From an uncultured Clostridia bacterium (GTDB taxonomy: Bacteria > Bacillota > Clostridia > Tissierellales > Peptoniphilaceae), in NCBI GenBank assembly GCA_947254025.1, contig CAMYBS010000004.1:1-64000 (forward strand): 64,000 nt of DNA, written 5' to 3'. Shown here in pieces: positions 18,781 to 28,731 of this stretch. Both the position numbers and the translations under genes were made by a program. Within the stretch, counting starts at the first letter, position 1. Every line of letters starts with the position of its first letter. Under the pieces are notes generated by a model. It did no database searches. It worked only from the letters and a program-made list of their open reading frames with translations, and had not been told where the DNA came from.

Positions 18781-19553
18781 TGAATAAGTCAAAAAATTTA
18801 GATCATATTAGTAGTGAGAACAAAGACATTGCAAGAAGGGTTATAGATATTTGTGATATTGTTTCGAAAAATAAGTCTATCGAGTGCACAGACTTCTACA
18901 ACCCTTTTGAAGTGAAAGAGCTTGTCTCACTAATAAACACGTATGATACTATAAGTTTTAGCCTTATTGGGAATGAAGATTCTGAAAGTAAGGCTATTTT
19001 AATTTATCCTGATTACATGGATGAGCCAGAGGCTTCTGAGTATATAAGCCTTGTCAAGATAGATAAGAAGGACTACGAGATAGCGCACAAAGACGTGCTT
19101 GGATCTATATTATCCTTAGGTATAAGAAGAGATAAGCTTGGAGACATCATTATAAATGATTATGCTATATACTTCTACATTAAGAACGAGATTTTGGACT
19201 ATGTACTACTCAATCTTGAGAAGATCAAGAACTATGGTGTAGAACCAGAAGTGATTGATTTAAACTCAGAAATCAATAGGGAAGTAGAGTATGAAGAGAA
19301 GCTAATCACATGCGCTTCATTAAGACTAGACTTAGTTCTTGCAAATGTTTATAATCTATCAAGAAGCGATGCGAAGAGTGCCATAGAAGCAGGTCTTGTA
19401 AAACTTAACTACAAAGTCACTTACAAGATAAGCGAGGCAGTAAATGTAGGCGACCTAGTCTCATTAAGAAGGCGCGGCAGGTTTATAATAGGAGACTACC
19501 TTGGACTTAGCAAGAAGGACAAAGCTAAGCTGATCATTAAAATTATAAAGTAG
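18780..19553 (+). CDS. ylmH: YlmH-type S4-domain RNA-binding protein
   Basis: A 257-residue protein with an N-terminal YlmH domain and a C-terminal S4 RNA-binding domain (LRLDLVLANVYNLSRSDAK, near 180-200). It is coupled to sepF by a TAATG overlap. In several Bacillota ylmG and divIVA flank ylmH; both are absent here, and lspA follows directly. A role in ribosome quality control has been described for YlmH homologues, which is notable because rqcH lies 1.4 kb downstream. That link is inference. Confidence 0.88.
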   Translation: MNKSKNLDHISSENKDIARRVIDICDIVSKNKSIECTDFYNPFEVKELVSLINTYDTISFSLIGNEDSESKAILIYPDYMDEPEASEYISLVKIDKKDYEIAHKDVLGSILSLGIRRDKLGDIIINDYAIYFYIKNEILDYVLLNLEKIKNYGVEPEVIDLNSEINREVEYEEKLITCASLRLDLVLANVYNLSRSDAKSAIEAGLVKLNYKVTYKISEAVNVGDLVSLRRRGRFIIGDYLGLSKKDKAKLIIKIIK

Positions 19554-19560
19554 GTGTTAC

Positions 19561-20037
19561 ATGATTTATTTATTAATAGTAGTACTAGCAGTTGCACTAG
19601 ATCAAATAACAAAGTATTTTGCAAAGCTATACTTAGAAGGAAGAACTGCATACGAAATAATTCCAAACTTTTTCTCGTTTGATTATGTTGAGAACAGAGG
19701 TGCAGCCTTTGGCATTATGCAAGGTAAACACATCTTCTTCTACGTAGTAACCTTCATTGCCATAGCGATAATTTTATATATATTTATTACAGAGTTTAAT
19801 ACGCTTGCTATGTATGAGAAGGTATTTTTATCGTTTTTCCTAGCAGGTATACTTGGTAATTTCATTGACAGAGCTTTTAGAGGTTACGTTATCGACTTTA
19901 TATCCTTTAAGTTTGGTTTATACCAGTACCCATGCTTCAACTTGGCTGATAGCTACATGTGCGTAATCATTGTCTTATTTATCGGATATTACTTTTATTT
20001 AAAGATTAAAGATAAAAATGCAAAGAAGAGTAATTAA
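19561..20037 (+). CDS. lspA: Signal peptidase II (lipoprotein signal peptidase)
   Basis: Aspartic membrane protease cleaving lipoprotein signal peptides; 158 residues with four membrane helices. Catalytic aspartates are in GNFIDR (D103) and FNLAD (D130); VENRGAAFG is the conserved loop. The 3' end overlaps the pseudouridine synthase gene by 20 bases. Confidence 0.95.
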   Translation: MIYLLIVVLAVALDQITKYFAKLYLEGRTAYEIIPNFFSFDYVENRGAAFGIMQGKHIFFYVVTFIAIAIILYIFITEFNTLAMYEKVFLSFFLAGILGNFIDRAFRGYVIDFISFKFGLYQYPCFNLADSYMCVIIVLFIGYYFYLKIKDKNAKKSN

Positions 20038-20932
20038 AGTAATGGACGCTGATGCATCTCAAAGGCTAGATGCATTTTTGGCAAGCTATGATGCGTCTAA
20101 GACGAGGTCATTGTATAAGAAGCTTATTGAAGAAGGCTATGTAAAACTTAATGGCGAGTCTGTGAAAGCTTCTTATAAGTTAAATACAGGTGACGAGATA
20201 GAACTTATAGAGAAAGAGTCAAGGCGCTTTGAAAAGATTAACATGGATATAAAAGTTTTATACGAGGATGATGATTTAGCTGTCATTGATAAGCCAAGGG
20301 GGCTTATAGTTCATCCGGCTAATGATGACGAGATAAGTTTAGTAAATTTTTTGCTATATAGATTTGCTTCACTAAGCGATATTGACGAAACAAGGCCAGG
20401 CATAGTTCACAGGCTTGACAAGGACACAAGCGGCCTGATCATCATTGCGAAGAACAACTATGTGCATGAAAAGATGAAGGAGCTATTTAAGTCAAGAGAG
20501 ATTTATAAAGAGTACATCACCATAGCTGTGGGCACATTTAAGGACGAGTTGACTGTAGTTGATAAGGGCATTATGCGTGATCCGATAAAGAAGATAAAGA
20601 TGTGCGTATCTGATGAAGGTAAAGAGGCACACTCCGAAATCCATTTACTTAAACAAAATTATGAGTACTCATACTTAAGAGTCCTTATCAAGACAGGAAG
20701 AACGCATCAGATCAGAGTGCACCTTTCATACCTTAATCATCCAGTGCTTGGCGACAAGACTTATGGCTACCGTGGCAAAATAAAAATGGACGGACATATC
20801 TTACATTGCAGAAAAGTAAGTTTCGTCCATCCAATTACAAACAATTTAATAAGTGTTGAGAGTGATGTGCCAGCATATTTTAAAGAGGCACTCATCAAAA
20901 CGAATTTATATAAAGCTAAAGATCTACAGTGA
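20018..20932 (+). CDS. rluD: RluA/RluD family pseudouridine synthase
   Basis: Isomerises uridines in 23S rRNA (RluD-like). The 304 residues carry an N-terminal S4 domain (SQRLDAFLAS) and a catalytic domain with HRLDKDTSGL (catalytic D134) and the C-terminal RTHQIRVHL. It follows lspA as usual in Bacillota. Its last 17 bases overlap the end of the convergent rqcH gene, with no terminator between them. Confidence 0.92.
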   Translation: MQRRVIKVMDADASQRLDAFLASYDASKTRSLYKKLIEEGYVKLNGESVKASYKLNTGDEIELIEKESRRFEKINMDIKVLYEDDDLAVIDKPRGLIVHPANDDEISLVNFLLYRFASLSDIDETRPGIVHRLDKDTSGLIIIAKNNYVHEKMKELFKSREIYKEYITIAVGTFKDELTVVDKGIMRDPIKKIKMCVSDEGKEAHSEIHLLKQNYEYSYLRVLIKTGRTHQIRVHLSYLNHPVLGDKTYGYRGKIKMDGHILHCRKVSFVHPITNNLISVESDVPAYFKEALIKTNLYKAKDLQ

Positions 20933-22628
20933 TGGTTTTGAAGTTCACATAGTTAACGAGGCCTGTCTTACCACTAGGGTGTTTCTTAACATTCTTCCTC
21001 GTCGTGAAGTCAACATCAACCTTGTTAGAGTCTTTGGCTTTTGAATTTTTTGCGGCAATTTTTGCTGCGAAGACTAATAGATCATCACTAGGGTAGCCGT
21101 CACACTTGATTACGACATGCGAGCCAGGGAAGCCCTTGACGTGCATCCATACATCATTTTTGTCAGCGACCTTGAAGGTGATGTATTCGTTTTGCAAGTT
21201 GTTCTTGCCATAGTACACTTTACTAGTATCGTCATAATCAATCGAATGTATGGCGATTTTTTTTGGCTTATTTTTAATCTTCTTATCTTTTTTGATGTAG
21301 CCATTCTTAACAAGCTCAAAGTATATCTCATCAAGGTTCTTTACATCCTCAGTCCTCTCTATCGCATCTGTTACAAGCTCAAGATACTTAATCTCATCTT
21401 CAGTGTTTTCGATTTGCTTCTCTAAGACTATCTCTCTTTGCTTCATTTTTTGATATCTCTTGTAGTACCTTTGTGCGTTTTGCACACTGGATAGCTTTTG
21501 ATCAAGTGGCACTACTAGCTCATTCATATTGTCGTAGAAGTTCTCAAGAGTAATCTCTTTAAGACCCTTAGTAATCTTGTGTATGTTTGAAGAGATAAGG
21601 TCAGCGTATACCTTGTATGCTTCTCTGTTTGCACTCTCAAGCATCTCTTCTTTTTGCTTTTGCAATTTATTTTTTGCTCTCTTAAGATTAGCGCTTATAG
21701 TGTGCCTCATATTTTGTGAGCGCTGAGTTATTCTGTCCTTTTGATCCTTTTCATAGTAATACTTATCGAGAAGCTCGCTTATACTATCAAAGCTTTCTTT
21801 ATCAACTGAGGCGTATTGATCTAGACAGATGGCGTTGTAGACGCTCTTTCTTTCACTAAGCTTATATATATTGAAGCTGTAATCATTTGCACTTAGTTTG
21901 TCAAAGGTATTGGTGAAAGCCTTTGCTAGTTTATCTATGGCTTTATCATCCAAGTTCTTAAGTAGGTAGCTCTCATCTAGGGCTGCATCGAAGAGTATCT
22001 TGCTTACTATCTCGGTACTTAGTCCAAGAAAGGACTTCATTAAAAAGTCTTTTACCTCTTCGTCAAGCTTCTTACTTATCATATCTTTAAGCAAATCTTC
22101 ATCCACATCCATTGGCGATAGTCTATCAAAGACAGGCGGCCTTTCATATATAAGAGAAGGCTCTATCTCACGCTCTCTAGACATAAGGGTAGAGACCCTC
22201 TTTATAGCATCGATGATCTTGTGGTCTTCGTTTAATAGTATGATGTTCGAGTACTTACCCATGATCTCAACAACGAGGTAGTAGAGAGCCTCTTCATGAA
22301 AATCGTTGTAGCCTTTGAAGACAAAGCTTACAGCTCTATCGAAGCCGAACTGCTCAACACGAAGTAGTTTTGAACCAGATAGGTTCTTTCTAAGTATCAT
22401 AGAGAATAAAGGCGCCTCAGTTGGGTTCTCTTTAGTGACCTTACTTACATAGAAGCGCGGGTTATTACTCGATGCGCTAATTAGCACTTTGAAAGCACCA
22501 TCTTTGCTCCTCATATTAATCATTATTTCATCTTTTTCAGTTTGATATATCTTATCGACCCTTGCACCGATGTACTTAGTGTTGAACTCATCAGTCAAGG
22601 CTCTAGTTACAATTCCATCAAATGACAT
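20916..22628 (-). CDS. rqcH: Ribosome quality control factor RqcH (NFACT family)
   Basis: Binds obstructed 50S-peptidyl-tRNA complexes and adds alanine tails to stalled peptides; older annotations call it fibronectin-binding protein. The 570-residue chain has an N-terminal NFACT-N domain (MSFDGIVTRALTDEF), helix-hairpin-helix and coiled-coil regions (about 290-430), and the C-terminal NFACT-R domain with DVWMHVKGFPGSHVVI. It is the only minus-strand gene among 37 kb of plus-strand genes and is divergent from yicC. Confidence 0.92.
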   Translation of the reverse strand: MSFDGIVTRALTDEFNTKYIGARVDKIYQTEKDEIMINMRSKDGAFKVLISASSNNPRFYVSKVTKENPTEAPLFSMILRKNLSGSKLLRVEQFGFDRAVSFVFKGYNDFHEEALYYLVVEIMGKYSNIILLNEDHKIIDAIKRVSTLMSREREIEPSLIYERPPVFDRLSPMDVDEDLLKDMISKKLDEEVKDFLMKSFLGLSTEIVSKILFDAALDESYLLKNLDDKAIDKLAKAFTNTFDKLSANDYSFNIYKLSERKSVYNAICLDQYASVDKESFDSISELLDKYYYEKDQKDRITQRSQNMRHTISANLKRAKNKLQKQKEEMLESANREAYKVYADLISSNIHKITKGLKEITLENFYDNMNELVVPLDQKLSSVQNAQRYYKRYQKMKQREIVLEKQIENTEDEIKYLELVTDAIERTEDVKNLDEIYFELVKNGYIKKDKKIKNKPKKIAIHSIDYDDTSKVYYGKNNLQNEYITFKVADKNDVWMHVKGFPGSHVVIKCDGYPSDDLLVFAAKIAAKNSKAKDSNKVDVDFTTRKNVKKHPSGKTGLVNYVNFKTITVDL

Positions 22629-22716
22629 CTAATCACTCCTTGCATCTATTATATCAAAGATAAAGATTATAAATATGAAGAATTTGTCATATTCTATATA
22701 TATTTTTATTAATAGA

Positions 22717-22725
22717 TGGTATAAT
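22717..22725 (+). promoter_or_regulatory. Extended -10 promoter of the yicC operon
   Basis: TGG-TATAAT at 22717-22725, without a good -35 at 17 bases; ribosome binding site AAGGAGTGAG and ATG 22747 follow. It probably drives the long yicC-thiN run, as no other strong promoter-terminator unit is visible until 37662. Confidence 0.6.
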
Positions 22726-22746
22726 GTATGCATAAGGAGTGAGACT

Positions 22747-23628
22747 ATGTTAAAGAGTATGACCTCATATGGTTCAAGCGAATATATATGTGAGAAGTAT
22801 AAGATAAAATTTGAACTTAAGTCTGTTAATAACAGATACTTTGATTTAAACTTAAGGAGTCCACGCTCGCTTATCGAGTACGAGGACAAAATAAGGTTTG
22901 CAATTAAAAAGAGAATATCGAGAGCAAAGATAGATTGCTTCCTAACAGTTGTATTCTTAGAGGACGACCCTAATGATGTTGAAGTGGATTTAGTTTTCTT
23001 AAGAAAGTATATGAAGGCTCTAAGGATTATCAAGGAAGAGCTTGGTCTTGATGACGAGATTAAGCTTGAAGACATCATAAGTCAGCAAGAAGTCCTAAGC
23101 ATTGTTAAGAATAACTACGAGAGCGATGAGTTTCTTGATATACTGCTTGAGACACTTGAGAAGGCGCTTGACAACTTTGATGATATGAGAATTAGAGAAG
23201 GAGAAAACCTTAAGCGTGATATACTAGAAAATCTTAATTCAATAGAGAAGAACGTTGACAAGATTAAGGAGCTATATATATCTTACTCGGATCAATATAA
23301 AGAAAACTTCTTAAAGAAGTATGATGCGCTTATTGATGACAAGAGCATCATTGAAGAGAAGAGACTAGAGTTTGAACTTGCACTATTACTTGACAAGTAT
23401 GCTATAGATGAAGAGATAGTTAGGATGTATAGCCACATATCTCAATTCAAAACCATGCTTAACTCAGACGAAGCCATAGGTAAGAAGATGGACTTCTTAA
23501 TACAAGAGATGAATAGAGAGTCCAACACTATACTTAGCAAGACTAACAACATCGAGATATCTAAGATAGGTGTTGAGCAAAAGAACCTAATCGAAAAGAT
23601 TAGAGAACAAATACAAAACATAGAGTAG
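22747..23628 (+). CDS. yicC: YicC/YloC family endoribonuclease
   Basis: RNA-degrading protein of the YicC family, 293 residues. It begins MLKSMTSYGSSEY, the conserved MTGYG-like N-terminus, and ends with the DUF1732 region (KKMDFLIQEMNRESNTILSKTNN). The ATG at 22747 follows an AAGGAGTGAG site; longer versions starting at 22675 would begin upstream of the promoter. It opens the yicC-remA-gmk-rpoZ-coaBC-priA series. Confidence 0.93.
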   Translation: MLKSMTSYGSSEYICEKYKIKFELKSVNNRYFDLNLRSPRSLIEYEDKIRFAIKKRISRAKIDCFLTVVFLEDDPNDVEVDLVFLRKYMKALRIIKEELGLDDEIKLEDIISQQEVLSIVKNNYESDEFLDILLETLEKALDNFDDMRIREGENLKRDILENLNSIEKNVDKIKELYISYSDQYKENFLKKYDALIDDKSIIEEKRLEFELALLLDKYAIDEEIVRMYSHISQFKTMLNSDEAIGKKMDFLIQEMNRESNTILSKTNNIEISKIGVEQKNLIEKIREQIQNIE

Positions 23629-23635
23629 GTGAATT

Positions 23636-23875
23636 ATGGAATACATTAACGTTGGATTTGGAAACTTAATCAATAAACATAGAGTCATAGCTGTTGTAGG
23701 ACCGGAGTCAGCACCTATAAAGAGACTTATCATGGAAAACAGAGATACTATTAGACTCATAGATGCAACATGCGGTAAGAAAACAAGGAGCGTTATCATT
23801 ATGGATAACGAGTCCATAGTATTATCGACACTTGCTACTTCAACTATTAGTGAAAGATTGAACGGAGGTAATTAG
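23636..23875 (+). CDS. remA: RemA family DNA-binding protein (DUF370)
   Basis: Small 79-residue protein matching RemA (YlzA), which in Bacillus subtilis binds DNA to activate matrix genes. Family hallmarks: MEYINVGFGNLI at the start, IKRLIMENRDT, and LIDATCGKKTRSVI. The target genes in this organism are unknown. It lies between yicC and gmk as in other Bacillota and abuts gmk directly. Confidence 0.9.
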   Translation: MEYINVGFGNLINKHRVIAVVGPESAPIKRLIMENRDTIRLIDATCGKKTRSVIIMDNESIVLSTLATSTISERLNGGN

Positions 23876-24487
23876 ATGAAAAGAGGCTTTTTGATAGTGC
23901 TATCTGGACCGTCGGGTTGCGGCAAGGGCACTGTTGCTGATGAGCTTTTTAGAAGAAACGACGACATAGTCTTCTCAGTCTCAGCAACAACAAGACAGGC
24001 TCGTCCAGGCGAAGTGGACGGCAAAAACTATTTCTTCCTAAGTGAAGAAGAGTTTCTCAAAAGAGCAAAGAACGATGAGTTTTTGGAATACGCAAGCGTT
24101 CACGGACACTACTATGGCACTCCAAAAGACTTCGTCACTAAGAGGATAGAAGAAGGAGAGATAGTTCTTCTTGAGATAGACGTCCAAGGTGCTTTGCAAA
24201 TCAAGCAAAAGATGAAGGAAGTTGTCTTTATCTTCTTGATACCACCGTCGATGGAAGAGTTAAAAAGAAGACTAGTCGGCAGAGGAACAGAGAGCGAAAA
24301 GGACTTAGAGATCAGAATTGCAAACGGCTTTAAAGAGATAAGCTTCGTTGAGGAATATGACTTCTTCGTCGTTAATGATTACTTAGAGGACGCAGTTAGA
24401 GATATAGAGTCCATCATCAAAGCGGAAAAACATAGAGCGAAGAGATTCAAATATATAAAAGATAAAGTATTGGGGGAAAACAAATGA
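23876..24487 (+). CDS. gmk: Guanylate kinase
   Basis: Phosphorylates GMP to GDP; 203 residues. The P-loop SGPSGCGKGT (10-19) is followed by the GMP-binding segment SATTRQARPGEVDGKNYFF and the lid LVGRGTESEKDLEIR. The 3' end overlaps rpoZ by 4 bases (ATGA). Confidence 0.97.
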   Translation: MKRGFLIVLSGPSGCGKGTVADELFRRNDDIVFSVSATTRQARPGEVDGKNYFFLSEEEFLKRAKNDEFLEYASVHGHYYGTPKDFVTKRIEEGEIVLLEIDVQGALQIKQKMKEVVFIFLIPPSMEELKRRLVGRGTESEKDLEIRIANGFKEISFVEEYDFFVVNDYLEDAVRDIESIIKAEKHRAKRFKYIKDKVLGENK

Positions 24488-24669
24488 TTTATATTAAAAA
24501 TAAAGAAGATTTAGAAACAATGTCAAGATATGCCTTAGTAATGATTCTTTCAAAGAGAGCTAGGCAAATAGTTGATGGAGCAGAAGCAAAGGTTGACACA
24601 GAGTCACACAACCCTGTATCCATCGCTATGGATGAATACCTTGAAGACAAGATAGAATACGAAATTTAA
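24484..24669 (+). CDS. rpoZ: DNA-directed RNA polymerase omega subunit
   Basis: Small subunit aiding RNA polymerase assembly. The 61 residues contain the helix YALVMILSKRARQIVDGAEAK and an acidic C-terminal tail ending EDKIEYEI. It is short, but its position between gmk and coaBC is the conserved one. Confidence 0.9.
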   Translation: MIYIKNKEDLETMSRYALVMILSKRARQIVDGAEAKVDTESHNPVSIAMDEYLEDKIEYEI

Positions 24670-24670
24670 G

Positions 24671-25864
24671 ATGAAAAAGAACATTGTAGTTGGCGTTAGT
24701 GGAGGTATTGCAGCATACAAAGCAGCAGACCTTGTATCTAAGCTATCGAAGGTGCACAATGTAAGAGTTATTATGACTAAGGATGCCCTTCAATTTGTAG
24801 GATGCGAAACCTTTAAGATACTCTCAAAGAATGAAGTATATGTAGACGTCTTTAATGATGAAGCTAAGCCTATGCATATAGACATAGCTAAGTGGGCAGA
24901 CATCTTTGTTGTAGCGCCTGCAACTGCGAACACCATAGCAAAGCTTGCAAGTGGCATCTGTGACAATATGCTTACGCTTGTTTTCTTAGCTAGCAAAGCA
25001 AAGAAGCTTGTAGTTCCTGCAATGAATACTAATATGCTTGATAATGAAGCAACACAAGATAACATTGAGACACTTAAGAAAAGGGGCATTGACATATTAG
25101 AAGCGGACTATGGTATGCTTGCCTGCGGTGACATAGGCAAGGGCAAGATGCCTCATGCAGGCAGGATTATAGACCGTATTGATTATATCTTATCGAAGAA
25201 GGATCTTAAGAAGTATAAGATACTTGTAACAGCAGGTCATACTGTTGAAGCGATAGACCCTGTTAGGTACATCTCTAACCGCTCTACTGGCAAGATGGGC
25301 TACCAAATAGCTCTTAAAGCGTACAATAGAGGTGCAGATGTTACTCTAATCATTGGACCGAACGATCTTGATATAAAAGATCCGTTCAATATAGTTAACG
25401 TCGTTTCATCAAAGGATATGTATGAAGCAGTGAATAAAGAGTTTGCTTCTGCTGATGCTTTAATAATGGCTGCAGCACCAGCTGATTTCACTCCAGCAGA
25501 ATATAGCACAGAGAAGATTAAAAAAGAAGCAAGCGAAGTTCATGATATAAAGATAAAAAAGACTGATGACATCATAAAGTCACTTAAGGATAAGAAAGAT
25601 GATAAGGTCATCATAGGTTTTGCGGCGGAGTCTCAAAACGTTATTGAGAATGCGAAGAAAAAATTATTATCCAAAGGTGCTGACATGATAGTCGCTAACG
25701 ACATCACGCTTAAGGGCTCAGGTTTTAAAAGTGACGAGAACAAAGTAAGCTTTGTATATGATAAGAAGAACGCTACATCTTTCGACCTTATGAAGAAGAG
25801 CGAACTTGCAGATATCATACTAGATAACCTTGCAGTGCTTTTAAAAGATAGAAAGAAAAATTAA
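24671..25864 (+). CDS. coaBC: Bifunctional phosphopantothenoylcysteine decarboxylase/phosphopantothenate-cysteine ligase
   Basis: Catalyses two consecutive steps of coenzyme A synthesis. The N-terminal flavoprotein CoaC domain has GVSGGIAAYKA and the active-site region MHIDIAKWAD, plus CGDIGKGKMP. The C-terminal CoaB ligase domain has VTAGHTVEAIDPVRYISNRSTGKMGY. Length is 397 residues. The stop overlaps the priA start by one base. CoaD (42798-43277) supplies a later step of the same pathway. Confidence 0.95.
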   Translation: MKKNIVVGVSGGIAAYKAADLVSKLSKVHNVRVIMTKDALQFVGCETFKILSKNEVYVDVFNDEAKPMHIDIAKWADIFVVAPATANTIAKLASGICDNMLTLVFLASKAKKLVVPAMNTNMLDNEATQDNIETLKKRGIDILEADYGMLACGDIGKGKMPHAGRIIDRIDYILSKKDLKKYKILVTAGHTVEAIDPVRYISNRSTGKMGYQIALKAYNRGADVTLIIGPNDLDIKDPFNIVNVVSSKDMYEAVNKEFASADALIMAAAPADFTPAEYSTEKIKKEASEVHDIKIKKTDDIIKSLKDKKDDKVIIGFAAESQNVIENAKKKLLSKGADMIVANDITLKGSGFKSDENKVSFVYDKKNATSFDLMKKSELADIILDNLAVLLKDRKKN

Positions 25865-28218
25865 TGTTCGTTCAAGTTGTTATTGATACAAAATCAAGAG
25901 TTTTAGATAGAGTCTTCACATATAAAACTGATGAAGAGATCGAGATAGGTACTAGAGTTCTAGTTCCATTTGGCAGGTCAAACAAGCCTAGCATTGCTGT
26001 GGTTTTAAATACATGTGAAGAAATTGATATCGATGAAGCAAAGATTAAGTCCATAATTAAAGTATTAGATGACAAGGCCATCATCGATAAGAAGATGATT
26101 AATCTTGCACTTTGGCTTAGGAATAGATACATCTCAACATACAACGACGCGCTTAGACTTGTCTTTCCACCTGGAGGTATAAAGGAGCTTGACTTACTAT
26201 ATTATGCAAATGCTGATGTGCATGGCCTAATAAAGGACAAGGCGTACACAAAGGATGCCTTGCTTGATATGATGAGCGAAAATGATATCAAAGCTCTCAT
26301 TAATGAAGGAGTGCTTGTAGAGAAGTACAAGATAAAGCAAAAAGTTAAGGAGCACTTTGAAAAGTACATCAGTCTTGTGAGATATGATGAAAAGCTTAGC
26401 ACAAAGCAAAAAACTGTTCTCGATTATCTAAGGGACAACGGCGGAAGTGCAACAGAGAAAAACATTATAAGCGCTCTTAATATATCGTCTTCTCCTATAA
26501 AAACTCTTGTGAAGAATGGCTTCTTAAGAGAAGACTATGTGCAAGAGTCAAGGAAGAGAAGTTACGATGTAGATTCTTATGAGAAGATAAAACTTAACAA
26601 AGAACAAGAAAAGGTATATAAGAGGATGGAGTACTCTCTTGATAATAACTTAGGAGAGAAGTTTTTACTAAGAGGGGTAACAGGCTCTGGTAAGACAGAA
26701 ATTTACCTACACCTTGTTGAAAAATGCATACAAATGGGTAAAGATGCTATAGTACTAGTGCCCGAAATAAGTCTTACGCCACAAACTATTAGACGCTTTA
26801 TAGGCCGTTTTCAAAGAAAGGTTCACGTGCTTCACTCAAAGCTAAGCATAGCTGAACGCTTTGACGAGTACAATGACATAAAGGCCTCTTCGCCTACTAT
26901 AGTTATAGGTGCAAGGTCAGCAATATTTGCCCCGTGCAAAAACTTAGGTCTTATAATCATAGACGAAGAGCACGATCAAAGTTACATCTCAGATATGAAT
27001 CCAAAGTACCAAACAGATGAGGTGGCATACTATAGAAGCATGGATGAAAAAGCGACGCTACTACTAGCGAGTGCAACACCATCTGTATCGTCATACTATA
27101 ATGCAAAGCACGGCATATATGAACTCTTAGAGCTTGATAAAAAAGCAAAGGGACAAAGGGAAGCTGAGATAGAGCTTGTTGACATGATAGATGAAGTGCA
27201 AAGGGGTAATATTAGTCAGATCTCATCCAGATTTTATGAAGTCATCGATGAGAACCTTAAGGCGAAGAAGCAAAGCATTGTCTTTTTGAACAGACGTGGC
27301 TACAATAAGGAAATCTTTTGCAAGAGCTGCGGCTATACGATTACTTGTGACAACTGTGATGTGAGTATGACATATCATAAGGGCATCAATAAACTTAAGT
27401 GTCACTACTGTGGTCTTGTAAAAAGCATACCGAAGACATGCCCAAGCTGCGGTGCTCGGAACTTGAGCTTTGCCGGCTACGGCATAGAAAAAGTTGAAGA
27501 GATGCTTAGAAAGACTTTCCCAGATGCGAAGATATTAAGAGCAGATAGTGATACAATCAAAACAGAAGACGACTACATTAACTTATACAAAAAAATGAAT
27601 GCAGGCGAGGTCGATATACTTATAGGCACTCAGATGATTAGTAAGGGTCTCGACTTTAAGAACGTTGATGCAGCGATTATAGTATCAGTAGACGCAAATT
27701 TAAACTTCCCTAGCTACTGTGCAAATGAAGACACATATAACTTGATTACTCAAGTTGCAGGTAGAGCTGGTCGTGATGAGAAAGGCAGAGTGCTTCTGCA
27801 AAGTTACTCAAGAGACAACGAAACTATCAGCTATGCTATGAAAGGAAGCTACGAAGCGTTTTATAAGAATGAAATTGCACTTAGAAAAGAGTTTTTATAT
27901 CCACCATTCATTAACATGATATACATCGTTGGAACGAGCTTAGACAAAAATATAGTTCAAAGAGAGATGGAGTACCTAAGAAGTGATATTGAAAGATACT
28001 TAACTAAGAATGAGATTAGGTGTGAGACATCAAAGCTAATGCAGTGCGCGATTGAGAGAATCAACGCAAGCTATAGATATCAAATCATACTTAAGTACAC
28101 AAACACATACTCGAAAGAGATTAAAGACTATATACGCTTCATTTTATATAGAAGCAAGTTTGCAAAGAACAAAAAAGTAAATTATAACATTTATATAAAT
28201 CCAAGAAATTTTTTATAG
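25864..28218 (+). CDS. priA: Primosomal replication restart helicase PriA
   Basis: DNA helicase that restarts collapsed replication forks; 784 residues. It has an N-terminal DNA-binding domain, Walker A GVTGSGKTE (near 271), Walker B DEEH (near 366), paired zinc knuckles of eight cysteines (CKSCGYTITCDNC and CHYCGLVKSIPKTCPSC, about 484-523), and helicase motif V-VI (GTQMISKGLDF, QVAGRAGRDEKG). Confidence 0.96.
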   Translation: MFVQVVIDTKSRVLDRVFTYKTDEEIEIGTRVLVPFGRSNKPSIAVVLNTCEEIDIDEAKIKSIIKVLDDKAIIDKKMINLALWLRNRYISTYNDALRLVFPPGGIKELDLLYYANADVHGLIKDKAYTKDALLDMMSENDIKALINEGVLVEKYKIKQKVKEHFEKYISLVRYDEKLSTKQKTVLDYLRDNGGSATEKNIISALNISSSPIKTLVKNGFLREDYVQESRKRSYDVDSYEKIKLNKEQEKVYKRMEYSLDNNLGEKFLLRGVTGSGKTEIYLHLVEKCIQMGKDAIVLVPEISLTPQTIRRFIGRFQRKVHVLHSKLSIAERFDEYNDIKASSPTIVIGARSAIFAPCKNLGLIIIDEEHDQSYISDMNPKYQTDEVAYYRSMDEKATLLLASATPSVSSYYNAKHGIYELLELDKKAKGQREAEIELVDMIDEVQRGNISQISSRFYEVIDENLKAKKQSIVFLNRRGYNKEIFCKSCGYTITCDNCDVSMTYHKGINKLKCHYCGLVKSIPKTCPSCGARNLSFAGYGIEKVEEMLRKTFPDAKILRADSDTIKTEDDYINLYKKMNAGEVDILIGTQMISKGLDFKNVDAAIIVSVDANLNFPSYCANEDTYNLITQVAGRAGRDEKGRVLLQSYSRDNETISYAMKGSYEAFYKNEIALRKEFLYPPFINMIYIVGTSLDKNIVQREMEYLRSDIERYLTKNEIRCETSKLMQCAIERINASYRYQIILKYTNTYSKEIKDYIRFILYRSKFAKNKKVNYNIYINPRNFL

Positions 28219-28227
28219 GAGGTAAAG

Positions 28228-28731
28228 ATGGCAATTAGAAATATTAGACACGATGAAGATGAAATACTTAGAAAACAATCCAAGCTAGTTAAAGTTTTTG
28301 ATGATAGACTTAAAGAGCTAGCAGATGACATGATAGAGACTATGGACCAAGCAGAAGGTGTTGGACTTGCTGCTGTGCAAGTAGGTATACTTAAGCAAAT
28401 GATAGTTATAGATATAGGCGAAGGACCTATGGTCTTTGTTAATCCGGAAATACTTGAAACAGAAGGTAGCTGCGATGATTACGAAGGCTGTCTATCGGTT
28501 CCGGGCTACTCAGGAGTTGTAGAAAGACCAGAAAAGCTTAAGCTTAAGTACCAAGACCTTGAAGGAAAGGAGCACGAGCTTGAGACAGAAGGCTTCTTGA
28601 CAAGGGTTATATGTCACGAGACAGATCATTTGAAGGGAGTTTTATACACTGACAAGGCTAAGAAGATGTATACAAACGATGAACTAAAGGCAAAATTAGA
28701 TAAAGAACACAAGATGGCAGAGGCAAAATAA
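28228..28731 (+). CDS. def: Peptide deformylase
   Basis: Removes the formyl group from nascent proteins; 167 residues. All three motifs are present: GVGLAAVQVG, EGCLSVPG and the metal site HETDH. It has an AGGAGG ribosome binding site and overlaps fmt by one base, pairing the enzyme that adds the formyl group with the one that removes it. Confidence 0.96.
   Translation: MAIRNIRHDEDEILRKQSKLVKVFDDRLKELADDMIETMDQAEGVGLAAVQVGILKQMIVIDIGEGPMVFVNPEILETEGSCDDYEGCLSVPGYSGVVERPEKLKLKYQDLEGKEHELETEGFLTRVICHETDHLKGVLYTDKAKKMYTNDELKAKLDKEHKMAEAK

Noticed and set aside
22675..22746. Upstream start extending YicC by 24 residues
   Set aside because: It would start before the -10 box; the ATG at 22747 has the ribosome binding site and family N-terminus.
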